From Gliomastix tumulicola (lineage: Eukaryota; Ascomycota; Sordariomycetes; Hypocreales; Bionectriaceae): a stretch of 64,000 nucleotides of DNA. A program made the translations under genes and the position numbers. Shown here one piece after another: positions 1-12,025 of the stretch. The DNA is taken from positions 2,170,001 through 2,234,000 of the forward strand of contig BCHX01000007.1 of the NCBI GenBank assembly GCA_001599755.1. The letters are read 5' to 3'. How positions within the stretch are numbered: the stretch's first letter is position 1; each line of letters opens with the position of its first letter. A model generated the notes under the pieces. The model did no database searches. It was not told where the DNA came from and was given only the letters and a program-made list of their open reading frames with translations.

Positions 1-456
1 TGGCCTCGCCTGGTGGAGGAACATGGTCATCGCCAAGAAGATGCAGAGTAAGTCGCGCTCTTTGAATTAGAACAACAGGATATGTGCTGACCTTCGGTAT
101 CTGAAGATCCTTACGGAAGCACTGAATCGACTCGAGTTGATGGCGAGGGTGTCTCCGCGCTCTTGACTTGGGACAGCAAGGTCCTCACCGTTGTCTCATT
201 GATCGGCGGAGTTGGCGACCTTGTCCGCGAGAAACTCAAGGCTGAGGGTCACTACGACGAGTTCATCCGTATTGCTGAGGTATGTTAAAATTCGATGTCA
301 TGTTAGATGAAAGCAAAGTGCTAATGATTATCACAGAGGGAATACTCGCTGGTCTTTGACGCGGATGATATTAAAGGAGAGGATATCGAGCTCTGCCTTC
401 CATCAGTCCAAGTGCCTGATGCCGGCTTGGAGGACTTTACCAAGTGCTCTCTTTAG
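1..456 (+). CDS. 3' end of an unrecognised protein gene (partial)
   Basis: Only the C-terminal part is in the window. Reading frame 2 from the left edge is open (residues AWWRNMVIAKKMQ). It splices across an intron at 48-106 (GTAAGT donor, TGCTGAC branch) and a second at 280-336 (GTATGT donor, GCTAATG branch, CACAG acceptor), ending at TAG 454-456. Both introns keep the frame. The visible C-terminus includes VVSLIGGVGDLVREKLKAEG and ends DAGLEDFTKCSL. I do not recognise a family. It converges with the bZIP gene on the other strand, about 110 bp away. The upstream part is needed to name it. Confidence 0.6.
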
Positions 457-567
457 AAAGCAATACGTATATAAATATTTGAGACTTATCTAAGCAGAGA
501 CAGGATTATACATAACAGAGAAATTCCCTAACGTGCCCCCCTGAACCACGTGTCAGAGTAGACAGCA

Positions 568-1601
568 TTAAGCCCCCGTCTCCTCCACAACTCGGTGAAA
601 CGTCTCCAAATTACCGACTGCATTCCCTGCAGATCGCAGGAGGGGTGCGCCACGCCCTTGCCTCCACGTGTTGGTGACAGTGATCATCTCCTCACACCCC
701 TCAAACACCCACGCCCACTTGACCAGGAAATGGATAGTGAACTCCCAGTTCTCCTTCAGATACGGCTCCCCCCACACGATGGCGCCATTCCACTCGGAAA
801 GGGGATCATCGGCATCCTCCGCCCCGTCGACCTTGTACTTGCTGGCTATGCTGCCAGGCGGCGGCGGACCGGCTGTGTGCGGCCTCATGAAGAGGCTCTT
901 GTCTACCAGATACCCGCCCATATCCATGAGAAACTCCCAGTGGCTGAAGTGCTCGTGCCAACGGATGAGGTTGTCCCGCATCCTGGCAAAGGGCATCACG
1001 TTGATCCACGCCGAGTGCGGCACGTCCATCTGCATCTGCGTCGGGAGCAGCGAGGACGGGATCCCGTCGCTCAAGGGGATGCTCACGATGAGGCCCTCAC
1101 ACGGCTGCGGGTCGGCCATGTGCTGCTCGGTGGACGGGAAGTCCCGGTAGAATTCTTGGACGAGGGTGCGGAGGATGATCTTGTTGGAGAGGAAGCCACG
1201 CGTGACGTTTTGGTTGATGAGGTGGAGGAGCATGTCGGTCTGCGGATCCAGCCTGGTGAATTTTGTCGCCGATGTGGCCATGGGTTTTGAAATGAGCTCT
1301 TTGCTCGACTGTGAGGAGTCATTTTGATGACTTGTTTTGCTCGTTTCCTCGTCCTGTTTCAACCTCCATCGCCGCACCGAGAAAGAGCTCTTTGAGTCTT
1401 CATCTTCTTTGCTCTGCCTTAGACGATCTCCTGTCATAAAAGATCAGTATTGACTAGTAGAACAGGCCCACAAAGGCAGCGGCGCGTATGCCTACTTCGT
1501 GCTTGTTGGTTACGACGATTCTGGAGTCTCTTGCGCTCCTTTTTGGTGCCATCTTGTGCCCCTGCTGGGGGAAGTGGCTCCGTAGTCCCGGATCCATCCA
1601 T
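568..1601 (-). CDS. bZIP-type transcription factor with C-terminal DUF3425 domain
   Basis: Two exons (1601-1496 and 1430-568) flank a 65-nt intron at 1431-1495 (GTAGGC donor, TACTGAT branch, GACAG acceptor), giving 322 aa. The basic region lies at residues about 20-40 (KKERKRLQNRRNQQARR) and is split by the intron, so the long downstream reading frame alone would miss it. The rest matches the fungal DUF3425 type: DMLLHLINQNVTRGFLSNK, then a Trp-rich C-terminal part (WGEPYLKENWEF, FLVKWAWVFEGCEEMITVTNTWR). This family pairs a short bZIP basic region with DUF3425 in nuclear regulators. I see no long leucine zipper. The start at 1601 is chosen because it begins a compact basic N-terminus; an in-frame ATG at 1697 is also possible. 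Target genes are unknown. Confidence 0.8.
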
Positions 1602-1878
1602 GGTGTTGTGATACGAGATAACGATAGTGAGCAGTGGTGCATTCAGTGACTGTAAAAATGTGGCATGCAATCTTGACGAGTAGTCTTGGAAGAACAAGCG
1701 AGGTCACAAAGTTGAATTCAGGATGACGACTCGATGTTGAGGCTGACAATAAATGACCGTCTTAGATCTTGAGACGAGAGCTAGAACAAAACAGGCAATT
1801 AACGTCAGCCAGCTGCACTTCTTAACTCCGGGCTAAACTCCTTCTATCTCCTTACACCACCACGCCTTCAACGCCATC

Positions 1879-2853
1879 TCAATCTTCATCCACTCCCACC
1901 AGCTTCAGCGAGTCCCTCCAGAGCCTGGCCTCGGCCTCTGGGTTGTACGTATGGGGGACGATATCACCGTCTACGCCGACCCGGCAGTCTTGCAGGTACT
2001 TGCCCCCAGCCCCCTCCCACTCCTTGCCAATGGCAGCCCAGACCGTCGTAGCAGCGCCCTGCTCGATGCTCTTCATCCCCTTTCTCATCCCGTCGCGGTC
2101 CAGAATGGCAGAGATAGTCGCCTCGTCCATGTGTCTCGCGAGATCCGTGAGAATCACGCCTGGATGGACACTCGTAGCATGCAGCCCGCGGCCACCGTAG
2201 CGACGCTCGATCTCGTTGGCCATGTAGACGTTTGCCGTCTTGGACTGGTCGTAGGAGAGCTGGCCGTTGTACCCGCCCTTCTGGAAGTTGTAGTTGTCCG
2301 AGTCGTTGATGCCGTTCCGTCTGTGCGCTGCTGACGACAGGGCGACGACGCGGGATTGGAAGGCGGGTGTGGACGCGGCGAGCAGGGCGGGCTTGAGGAG
2401 TTGGAAGAGGAGGAAGTGGGCGAGGTGGTTCGTGCCGAATTGGAGCTCGTGGCCGTCTTTGGTGAATTCGAGATCGGGGACGGCCATGATGCCGGCGTTG
2501 TTGACGAGGATGTTGATCTTGTCGGTCTTGGAGAGGATGGCGGCGGCACCGGCTCGGACGCTGTCGAAGGAGGTCAGATCTAGCTCGACTAAATGGACTG
2601 TTTCCGAGTCTAGGATATCGCCGAGGGCGTGACGGGCCTTGAGCAGGTCACGAGCGGCAAGGAATAGCGTTGCTCCTGTCAGAGCTAAGGCGCGGGCGGT
2701 CTCGACGCCAATGCCCGCTGAGGTGCCTGTGATGACAATGACCTTTCCAGTGAGCTTTGATTCCACTCCTTCGTCGTGGATGATCTGGATAGCCGTGGGA
2801 CGGGCATCTCCCGGTCCCTGAGGATCAGCGTGCGCGGCGGCGTAGCGAGACAT
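1879..2853 (-). CDS. Short-chain dehydrogenase/reductase (retinol dehydrogenase/WWOX-like)
   Basis: Single exon, 324 aa from the ATG at 2853. An in-frame ATG at 2964 would add 37 residues with no family-like sequence. The Rossmann motif TGTSAGIG is at 42-49, NNAG at 118-121, the catalytic Ser at about 173-174 and the YxxxK pair at Y201/K205 (YDQSK). The length and the motif HPGVILTDLARHM fit the classical NAD(P)-dependent SDR group that includes fungal retinol-dehydrogenase/WW-oxidoreductase-like enzymes, usually cytosolic or ER-associated. Substrate cannot be told. It lies tail-to-head between the bZIP gene and the sugar transporter, both on the same strand. Confidence 0.88.
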   Translation of the reverse strand: MSRYAAAHADPQGPGDARPTAIQIIHDEGVESKLTGKVIVITGTSAGIGVETARALALTGATLFLAARDLLKARHALGDILDSETVHLVELDLTSFDSVRAGAAAILSKTDKINILVNNAGIMAVPDLEFTKDGHELQFGTNHLAHFLLFQLLKPALLAASTPAFQSRVVALSSAAHRRNGINDSDNYNFQKGGYNGQLSYDQSKTANVYMANEIERRYGGRGLHATSVHPGVILTDLARHMDEATISAILDRDGMRKGMKSIEQGAATTVWAAIGKEWEGAGGKYLQDCRVGVDGDIVPHTYNPEAEARLWRDSLKLVGVDED

Positions 2854-3259
2854 GGTGATGAATAGGGGATCAAAGATGGCCGTGAGTGAAGTGTCTGGAG
2901 TGTCTGGTTGATAATACCAGTGACTTGGGAATGGCTCACCTCCTTTTATACCATTTCTTCCCACGCATCAATGGAGATTTATCAGCCACATCTTAGCCTA
3001 CAAACTCGAATCAATGGTGTGCTTCAGGCAGCCAACGGTCGTCGCAATGGAGAAATGATAATCGCAACACCACCTCCGGTGTTACTGGTAACACCGGCCT
3101 CGAATCCCCTCATTGACGGGCAGCTGCAGCCTCCCCGGACTTAACTGCGAACCCCGGATGAAACACTACCACAGACACATGCAGGATGCGGACAACATAT
3201 TTCAATGTTTATTAATAATACAGAACACACACGGCAACACGCACGCGCCCGGCCGCCAC
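2854..3259. other. Intergenic, 5' of the SDR gene
   Basis: About 400 bp between the SDR start and the sugar-transporter stop. It must hold the SDR promoter. I see no recognisable coding or RNA feature. Confidence 0.6.
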
Positions 3260-4975
3260 CTACACCCCCTTGACCTCCACGTGCTCCTCCTCCTTGATAT
3301 CCTGCATCTTGGCCACCATCTCCCGCTTGGTGCCCTCGCCCTCGAACAGGTACGTGAGCTCCTCGAGCGTGGGGCCGGCCGTCTCGACGAAGAAGAAGTA
3401 CACGACGAGGAAGACGATGGCAACCCAGACGCAGTAGTAGATGTAGAACTTCCAGCCGATGTTCTCGAGCCCGACGGGGTTGACGTAGCCGCCGAAGATG
3501 GAGGCGACCTGGATCGTCAGGAGGACAAAGGCCCAGGTCTTTGCTCGCATCTATCGGGATGGTTAGTGGCTGAAGACTTTCTTGGGGGAATACAGACATG
3601 ATGATTAAAACTCACCTGGTACGTCACAATCTCCAAGGGATACGTGACGATGAGATTGGTCCAGGCGCAGGTGTAGAAGGCCTGGAAGAGGAAGATGCAA
3701 GCCAGCACGACACGTCCTGCCACAATAGAATCGTGCTCAAGATACCGCTGAGCAGCGATTGTCCACGAGATAAAGACGACCAGCACACCACCGGAGCCGG
3801 TGAGGAAGAAGGTCCTCCGCTTGAACTTGTTGATCAGAGCCGTCACCGTCAGGGCCACGAGGTACTGCCACAGCGTCACCATGCCGTTGACGAGCGTGAT
3901 GTCCTTCTCGTTGTTGATGCCCGTGTCCTTGAGGATCTGCGTGAGGTAGTTGGACACCAGCAGGTTCCCCGAGCTTTGGCTGAAGACGGCGGTCGCGAAG
4001 CACAGGGCGATGCGCTTCATGTTGGGCTTCGACGAGAAGAAGTCCTTCCAGGTCATGTTCTGCTCCGCCTCGTGCGCGAGGGCCTCCTTGATCTCGTGGT
4101 ACTCGAACTCGACCAGCTCCGAGTTGGGGTCGCACTCCCCGTGGTACTTGATGAGGATCTGGCGGGCCTTTTCGTCCTTGCCCTTGGCGATGAGCCATCG
4201 CGGGGACTCGGGGCAGAAGAAGATGAGCATCAGCTGGTAGGCTGAGGGAGCAATCTTTGGCAATTCATTGTCAGAAGGGGTGCCGTCCAAGCCAAATATA
4301 GGGGGGGGGTTCAAGCTTACCTGGATCAGCGTCGGCAGCTTCCAAGACCATTCACCCGGGATCCGATAGCAGCCGTACGTCGCCCATGCGCCAATCACAT
4401 AGCCCAGGACAATGGACGTGTTGTAGAACGTGGTGATCTGCACACGCTCCTTGGGGTGGCTGAGCTCCGTGATCAGAACGGGTGCACCCATCTGGATCAG
4501 CGACGAGCCGATGCCGAGGACGATCTTGCCGCCGATGAACATGTTCAGAGAGGTGGCGAAGAACTGCACAATGACACCAGTGATGATGACGATGGAGCCC
4601 ATGGCCGTGGGAATGCGGCGTCCCAACCTGTCGCCGATCCAGCTCAGGAAGATGAAGGGAATGAGACCGCCGATGGCATTCGACGCGCCGAAGAATCCCA
4701 GCGTCGAGCCGGTGGGATGGCCGAACTGTTCCTGCCATGTCGGGAGGACCTGCATGCCGTTGGTCATGCTCTGCGTGCAACGTTAGTGCTGATCATGCAA
4801 GCTGGGGAAGTGACACACTTACACCGTCGATGCCAAGGGCAGCGCTGGCAAGCAGTGACGACGTCAGGAGAAAGTACAGCAGAGTGCCATTCTTGCGGCG
4901 CCAGAAGGGCGGGATGGCCTTCAGGTCGATGGGAGGCCTGATGCCATCGGCAGTGTGTGCAGCAGCGGGGGCCAT
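3260..4975 (-). CDS. MFS sugar transporter (lactose-permease/hexose-type)
   Basis: Four exons (4975-4823, 4770-4321, 4233-3616, 3550-3260) code for 503 aa. Introns at 4771-4822, 4234-4320 (in frame, 87 nt) and 3551-3615 all have GT..AG ends and matching phases. Family signatures are present: DRLGRR after TM2, PESPRWL at the end of TM6, and the C-terminal PETKG-like region as VETAGPTLEELTYLF. This is the fungal sugar-porter group of 12-TM proton symporters in the plasma membrane. An in-frame ATG at 5008 is an alternative start. It is divergent from the GH1 beta-glucosidase across a 694-bp gap, which suggests coupled uptake and hydrolysis of beta-glucosides (inference). Confidence 0.88.
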
Positions 4976-5669
4976 TTCTCGAGGTGCGTCTTCAGTTAAA
5001 CAAGGCACGGGCTTGATGTTTGGTGGTGATTGTTGGACAGACAGCCAAGAGGGCGGCGCACCAGCAATATCTTATATAATGCTGCCACGCTCAAGGAGGC
5101 CACCACCTCTCAGGCGATATTGGCCGAGAAAATCGAAAGACGAACGACCGACCCCCTCAGGAAATGTGAGAGAAAATGCAGGCCACAAATCCTGTTCCCC
5201 GTGGGGATTTGCCGGGCTGTCAAACCAGACCAGAATGACACCAGCCCAGCTGGCTCTGGGGGCGACGGAGTTTTAGCAGCTCGGCTACGGCGAAATGGAA
5301 GGGGAGATTCGGAGAATTGCTAGCAAGGAAAACCAGACGATCGTTGCCCTTGTGGGTGTTTCGGGCGGCGAATTGGCGGAACGGGCGCGGAAATACAGCG
5401 AGTCAGTGGGCGAGCCAAGCTGAGGAGGCTCCGACGATCAGTGGGAAGGCCTGCTCGTCAGCTCGCAGACGGAGAAGTCACGAGCATGGAGACTGCGTGT
5501 GGGATGGACCGCGAGCGGATTGGTAGATTGTTCGGTGGCTGCCTATGTGCGTGGAGGGCGAGAGCATGCTATCTGATAGAGACTGATATATATGTGCCTA
5601 CGTCGTCCGTCTTCTCCCTCCCCCCCGTCAGCTCTAGACGAGAAACATCTCATTCACATCTCATCCACC
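4976..5669. promoter_or_regulatory. Divergent promoter region between sugar transporter and GH1 genes
   Basis: The 694-bp gap separates two divergently oriented genes and must carry both promoters. A TATATAA box on the minus strand at 5072-5078 is about 97 bp upstream of the transporter ATG, and a TATATAT run on the plus strand lies near 5585-5591 before the GH1 start. No coding sequence is convincing here. Confidence 0.5.
5072..5078 (-). promoter_or_regulatory. TATA box of the sugar transporter
   Basis: The minus strand reads TATATAA, about 97 nt upstream of the ATG at 4975, a normal distance for a filamentous fungal core promoter. Confidence 0.45.
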
Positions 5670-7241
5670 ATGTCTCTACCATCTGACTTTGAATGGGGCT
5701 TCGCGACGGCGGCGTACCAGATCGAGGGCGCCGTAGCTGAGGGAGGCCGTGGCAAGTCCATCTGGGACACGTTCTGCCACCTGGAGCCCACGCGCACAAA
5801 GGGCGCCAACGGAGACGTGGCCTGCAACCACTACCACCGCTTCGAGGAGGACTTTGACCTCCTGACCAAGTACGGCGCCAAGGCCTACCGGTTCTCTCTG
5901 TCGTGGTCGCGCATCATCCCCGACGGCGGCAGGGAGGACGCCGTCAACGAGGAGGGCATCGCCTTCTACAACAGCCTGATCGATGCGCTGCTGCGTCGGG
6001 GCGTCACGCCGTGGGTGACGCTGTACCACTGGGATCTGCCGCAGACGCTGCACGACCGGTACGGCGGGTGGCTGGACGTGGAGGAGTCGCAGAGGGACTT
6101 TGAGCGCTATGCCAGGCTGTGCTTTGAGCGTTTCGGCGACCGGGTGAAGAACTGGATCACGCTCAACGAGCCCTGGATCCAGTCCATCTTCGTAAGTCCT
6201 CATCACACACACGCGACCTCCGGCGGTCTGATGGCTAACCTCATGAACCAGGGCTACTCAACTGGCGGCAATGCCCCCGGAAGGAGCTCAACGAACACAG
6301 ATGCCTCAGAGGGCGACTCGTCCACCGAGCCGTGGATCACGGGCAAGGCCCAGATCATGAGCCACGCGCGCGCCGTCGCCGTCTACAACAAGGACTTCCA
6401 GGCGACGCAGGGCGGCCAGATCGGCATCTCGCTCAACGGCGACTTCTACGAGCCCTGGGACAGCCAGGACGAGCGCGACGCAGCCGCCGCAGAGCGCCGG
6501 ATGGAGTTCCACATCGGCTGGTTCGCCAACCCCATCTTCCTCCAGAAGGACTATCCAGCCGTGATGCGCGCGCAGCTGGGCGACCGGCTGCCGGCCTTCT
6601 CCGACGCCGACCTGGCCGTCCTGCGCAGCGCCGACACGCACTTCTACGGGATGAACTACTACACATCCCAGTACGCGCGGCACCGCGACACGCCCGCCGA
6701 CGCCGCCGACTACATGGGCAACGTCGAGGAGCTGGCCGAGAACAAGGAGGGCGTCTTCGTCGGCGAGCAGAGCGGCGTGCACTGGCTGCGCTCGTGCCCG
6801 GGCATGTTCCGCAAGCACCTCGCCCGCGTGTACCGGCTGTACGGGAAGCCCATCTACATCACCGAGAACGGCTGCCCGTGTCCCGGGGAGGACGCCATGA
6901 GCTGCGAGGAGGCCGTCGAGGATCCGTTCCGCATTCGCTATCTCGAGAAGCACCTGGACGCCATCAAGCAGGCCGTCAACGAGGACGGGGCGGTCGTGTC
7001 GGGGTACTTTGCCTGGTCGCTGCTGGACAATCTTGGTGAGTACTAATGAGTTTGAGATGTTCATTCAGATCCAATACCAATGAGACAAGAGCTGACAGAC
7101 TGCGCAGAGTGGTCAGATGGCTACGGCCCCCGATTCGGAGTCACGTTCACAGACTACGAGACACTGCAGCGCACGCCCAAGAAGTCGGCGCTGCTTCTGG
7201 CAAAGATGGTCGCCGACCGGCAGGGCATCCAGGTCGCTTGA
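5670..7241 (+). CDS. GH1 beta-glucosidase (intracellular type)
   Basis: Three exons (5670-6191, 6252-7035, 7108-7241) code for 479 aa. Introns are 6192-6251 and 7036-7107. Glycoside hydrolase family 1 is clear: N-terminal FEWGFATAAYQIEGA, acid/base Glu167 in TLNEPW, nucleophile Glu379 in YITENG, and the C-terminal SLLDNLEWSDGYGPRFG that appears only after splicing. There is no signal peptide (MSLPSDFEW), so the enzyme is probably cytosolic and would cleave imported cellobiose or aryl-beta-glucosides, as known for fungal GH1. This agrees with its divergent partner being a sugar permease. Upstream in-frame codons exist from 5592, but the ATG at 5670 (context CCACCATGTC) is the natural start. 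Confidence 0.93.
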
Positions 7242-7897
7242 GCCGGTGTCTCGCGCAGGGGCGGAATGGAGGTCAGCAGGTCCCAATTTCAGCGTCCAGG
7301 GGGAGGATGCAGAGCGCTGGGGATCGTTCGATATTGACGTCAGCAGCCAAAAGAGCGGCCGCGTCACCGAGACGCATCATTAGAATGGAAAGACAGCCGC
7401 GTTTAGTCGCAGCCCAATCGTGTTCGAGTGTGAGAACTGAGTTTGAAATTGACTTGGGCGAGAGGTCTTCGTCGCAGCGCGAGGGTGCCAGAAAAGATAG
7501 ACAATATGACGCCGAGTTTGTGCTGCGCCTTTTGTGTCCCCCATGGTGGCTGGTGATCTCGTACAGTGAGTTCGTGAGGCTCCCGCAGTGGCCCTACAGT
7601 GGCCTTATAGTGGGTCCGGATGCACTGAAAATCCCGGTAGTCCCGCACCAGCCACAGCTGCACCTCGCATGACAAAGCTCTGCGAGCTCCAATCGAACCA
7701 TCCACTCACTTATCCATTATCACCTATTATCTCTCTCATCGCTCGCCCCCGGTGCTGTATACCGTGTGCTCCGGAGCCTCCTCTTAACCCTATAGCTTCA
7801 TCTAATACTCGCTCATGGGCTGAACGTACTTGCTTCTTTCTCGCGCACTGGTGGCAGCTCCCCCCCCCCCGAACCAGCCGCTCGCGGCTTCACCGCT
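7242..7897. other. Intergenic between GH1 and ArAE exporter
   Basis: 656 bp with no convincing gene. It includes a short C run at about 7860-7871 just before the exporter start. Probably the GH1 3' UTR plus the exporter promoter. Confidence 0.5.
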
Positions 7898-10800
7898 ATG
7901 GCCCCGACGAGCCCAGCCCGCCGCTCCAGCCATGATACGACGACAAGACCTAGCCGGCTCGGCGCCTTTGCACGGCGATCAGCCGAGCGAGTGAGATCCT
8001 CCGCGGTCGGGTTCGTCCGCTGGCTCAACTCGCCCCCGGGACGCGGCGTGCTGAAATGCAGCCTTGCGTACACCATCGCCAGTCTGGCGACCTTTGCACC
8101 GCCCCTGTCGGCCTTTCTCGGCCGGCCCGGAGGCAAGCATGTCGTCGCAACCATGACGGTGTACTTCCACCCCGCGCGGACGGCGGGGTCCATGATCGAG
8201 GCCGTCATGATCGCCGTCGTGGCTGTTATGTACGCCGAGCTGGTCTCCCTGCTCTCCATGGTCACCTCGGTGCTGGTCGGCAATGTATGGGGGATGGTCA
8301 CGCTGGCTCACGTCCTCGTCGTCGTCATCTTCGTCGGCGGCGGCTTCGGCTTCATAGGATGGGTCAAGCAGAAGATGGGCAACCCGCTCGTCAACGTCGC
8401 CAGCACCCTCGCCTCGCTCGCCATCATCAGCGTCGTCACCAAGGAGAACGACGTCGTGCGCAACGTCTGGTCCAACCAGAAGATCGTGCAGGTGCTCAAG
8501 ATGCTCGTCATGGGCATCACGACGACGGCGCTCGTCAATCTGCTCGTGTGGCGGGTGTCTGCTCGCGGCCTGCTGCGTGGCTCCATGGGGAAAGTGTCGA
8601 CGTCCCTGGCGGACATGCTCTCCCTGATTACGAGGGGATTCCTCCACGGGTCGGAGAATGACCTGGCGCTGGCGGAATATCTGGCGTCGTCGTCTTCCTA
8701 CTCGTCCTTGTATACTTCGATCCTGAAGAACCTGCGTGAGGCTAAGTTTGAGCATTATTTCGTTGGCCACGATAAGCTCTATGCCGCCCAGAGATCAGTC
8801 GTCCAGTCGATGGAGACTCTTGCGCAGTCCATCGGCGGGCTGCGAAGTGCATCGATCCCTCTCATCAGGCTGCTCGAGGCGACTGAGCAGCGCGCAGCCA
8901 TCACTAGCCCGTCCGCGCGGCCTAAAGGTCCAGAGAGTCGGGTGTCATTCGTCTCGGCTGTAACGTCTCCTCTAGAGGCGGACCAGAACATCACGGAAGA
9001 GACACAGCGACGCCTGTCCCACACGTGCACGCCGCGTGAATTCTTTCAGATCTTCCTCGAGTCGGTCGGGCCGCCAACTGAGGCGCTGAGCGCCGGGCTG
9101 TGCAGAGCGCTGCGAGAGCCACATTTTGACCAGAGCTCAGAGTCTGACAGGTCAGACAGCAATCACTTCACGCACGGTCTGAGCGATGCTCTCAGCACCT
9201 TCAACATTGCGAGGTCCAAGGCGCTGCAGGAGATGTACGAGCACTCGACGCTCCGAGACGCGAACTCAAGCCTCCAGGCCGAGCTCGAGCAGGTCGCCGC
9301 TGCGTGTGGCCACTTCACCTATAGTCTGCAGTCGCTCTCGGAGGAGACGCAGAAGTACCTAGACCTGATTGATGACATGAAGTATGTCGAGAAGCACGGG
9401 AAGAGGAGCTGGTTCTGGCTCTGGAGGGGACTGAGAAGTGGCAAGAAGAAGACTGGCAGCCTGGAAGAAGAGGGCCTGATCAAACCTATCCGGAAGTCGG
9501 GTACCCCCCGGGGCATCCCCGATTCCATGGTCGAGCAGAGGGACACGTATAGCTGGAGGACGGCACCGGGCGCCAGCCGACTTGTGGCCCTGGCCTCCCA
9601 GAAGGTCCTGCGAGTCATCAGAAAGATGGCTCGAGACGACGGTAAGTACCACCATACGCAGACACCGCCCTGCCCAATGCTGACATCGCCCAGTTCTGTT
9701 CGGTCTCAAAGTCGGTATTGGTGCCAGCTTGTGGGCGACGCTTGCCTTCCTGGAGAAGACGCGAGAGGTCTACACGCACTACCGCGGCGAATGGGGTCTC
9801 CTGTCCTTCATGATTGTCTGTTCCATGACGGTCGGCGCGTCCAACACGACCGGCCTCTCCCGATTCTACGGTACCCTGATCGGCGGTGTCTTCTCCTTCG
9901 CCACCTGGAACGTCAGCAGGGGCAACGCCATCGCACTCGTCTTTCTGGGCTGGCTCGTGGCCTTCTGGAACTTCTACCTCATCGTCGCCCGGGGACAAGC
10001 ACCGCTGGGTCGCATGACGCAGCTAGCGTACAACGTGTCCGTCCTGTACGCCTTCAGCGCCAGCACAGGCTACGACAACGACGAGGGCGAGGGCGAGGGC
10101 GGCGAGTCGCCCAACATGACGCAGATCGTCAAGCACCGTGTGCTGTCGGTGACGTGCGGCATCCTCTGGGGGCTCATCATCTGCCGCGTCATCTGGCCCA
10201 TCTCGGCGCGCAAGAAGTTCAAGGAGGGCATCTCCATGCTCTGCCTGCAGATGGGCCTCATCTGGAAGCGAGGCCCGCTGGCGATCCTGCTCCGCTCCGA
10301 CGCCTCCCGCAGCTATCTGAAGTCGGGGGAGCAGGCGGCGATGCAGAGGTACGCCAGTAGGCTGGAGAGCCTCCGGCAGTCGGCGCTGCACGAGTTCGAG
10401 CTGCGCGGGCCGTTCCCGTTCGAGTCGTGCGGGCGCATCATGCGCAGCACGCGGCGCATCCTGGACAGCTTCTACGCCATGAGCCTCGTGACGCAGCGCG
10501 GCGGCGGCGGACACCTGACCGAGGGCGAGCGCGCGCTGCTGCAGTACACGGCGGCGGAGAGGGCGGTGCTGTGCGACCGCATCTGCCACATCTTCCAGGT
10601 GCTCGCCAGCTCCATGATGCTCGAGTACCCGCTAACCAACGCCGTGCCCAACATCGTGGCGCTGCGCAACAACCTCCTGAGCAAGGTGTTCCAGTTCCGC
10701 AAGAGTCACCCGCCGGTCGACTCGGACGGCGAGGGAGACGGTCCCGTGTCGAGGCTGACCCGCGGGGAGAGCAGCGCGGCTGGGGGGAGCGGGGAGCTGG

Positions 10801-10946
10801 ACATCATCGTCGAGGAGAAGGACTACGCGCTGCTGTACGCGTATGTGCTGGTGACGGGCCAGGTGGCGGACGAGCTGGGAGTGTTTGAGCGGGAGATTGA
10901 GGGGCTGTACGGGCTTTTGGATGAGAACAGTATCCTGCTGCAGTAA
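7898..10946 (+). CDS. ArAE-family exporter (fusaric acid resistance/DUF2421 type)
   Basis: Two exons (7898-9641, 9694-10946) code for 998 aa. The 52-nt intron (GTAAGT, TGCTGAC, CCCAG) moves the frame so that MARDD joins VLFGLKVGIGASLWATLAF. Two hydrophobic halves of several TM segments are separated by long soluble stretches, as in fungal ArAE_2_N/FUSC_2/DUF2421 proteins: the first around SLAYTIASLATFAPPLSAF and MVTSVLVGNVWGMVTLAH, the second around FMIVCSMTVGASNTTG and LVAFWNFYLIVARG. Members are plasma-membrane proteins related to aromatic-acid or fusaric-acid efflux pumps. The substrate here is unknown. There is an acidic low-complexity loop near DEGEGEGGES. It is not inside an obvious biosynthetic cluster. 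Confidence 0.88.
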
Positions 10947-12025
10947 TGTCGACGTTTCATGGCCCGCGTTGTAGCATCAATAAGATAGGCATTGTCACAG
11001 CACATACATACATACATACATACATAAGTAGCAATCGGATGAATCGCTTCAACCACATGCCTCCCAGGGCTGAGATTGCCCCCCAGAACCCCTGCATAAG
11101 ACTGCCGCACGCTCCAGCCATCCATCCGTCGCGTGTTTCGTCTCCCGCTAGAGCGACCAAGTCCCGTTGGTCCAGAACCACGCAGTCCACTAAACGGCCC
11201 CAAACCAGCAATCGACTCGCCAGCCCGGGCTCTTTTCAGATTGGGATGCAGAACAGCCCTGTCAGCAGGCCGAGCCCGACGACGCGCACATCCCTCGGGA
11301 ACTGGATCGGGGACTCGGGGACTCGTCCCGAAATCAAAAAGACGCGAATTTCAAACGCGAGACAGACCAAACCGGGAAGCAAGTTCGAAGACCTTACTCT
11401 TATCAGAGCATGACGCGAACTGGACCTTGCTCAGGTTTCTGCAACAGGCTCAACAGGGCACCTCCGGACGATCTTATTATGGAGCATCCGATAGGCAGAG
11501 CCGCAACCTCGGGATACCCCCAACGTCGAAAAGTGATTCAAAGAAAATGTGCAAAAATTCCTCGTGATTGGCAGCAGCTGCAGGAGGAGAGTTGAGTCCG
11601 TTCCCTATCCAGCAAAGCGCGGCGCAACCAACAACGCAACAAGCCCCTCCCTAATGCCCTAAAGATCCAAAGTCCGCCCCTGAAGAAAGAGGAGCCACCC
11701 CCTGCTAATCACTGCAATCAATTCGTGCATTTGCTGGGAACTTTGCAAGGTCAAGCAAGCAAGCCAAGCAAGACAAGGTCGGGTTGGGGAAGAGAGGCCT
11801 GATCGCGTGTCAAAATCGAAGATCGGTTCAATCAGAGTCAGTTCAATCAATCAATCGAGAAAAGCGGTCAGTGAGAGGACCTCAGCCATGCGCCCTGGGA
11901 CTCCCCGGCGGGAGAAGTATTCACATTGCCTGCGCTGTTTCAATGCAACGAGTACGTTAGTTAGTACCTACTGTACCTGAGGCCGTCACACCAACATCAT
12001 CACCACCACCACCGTCATCACCATC
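10947..12025. other. Gene-free stretch before Zn2Cys6 regulator
   Basis: About 1.1 kb. It contains a CATA tetranucleotide repeat at about 11003-11026 and otherwise only short, unconvincing reading frames. It probably holds the exporter 3' UTR and a long upstream region of the regulator. Confidence 0.55.
11003..11026. repeat. CATA microsatellite
   Basis: Tandem CATA units seen directly. A simple repeat of about six copies just after the exporter stop codon. Confidence 0.85.
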
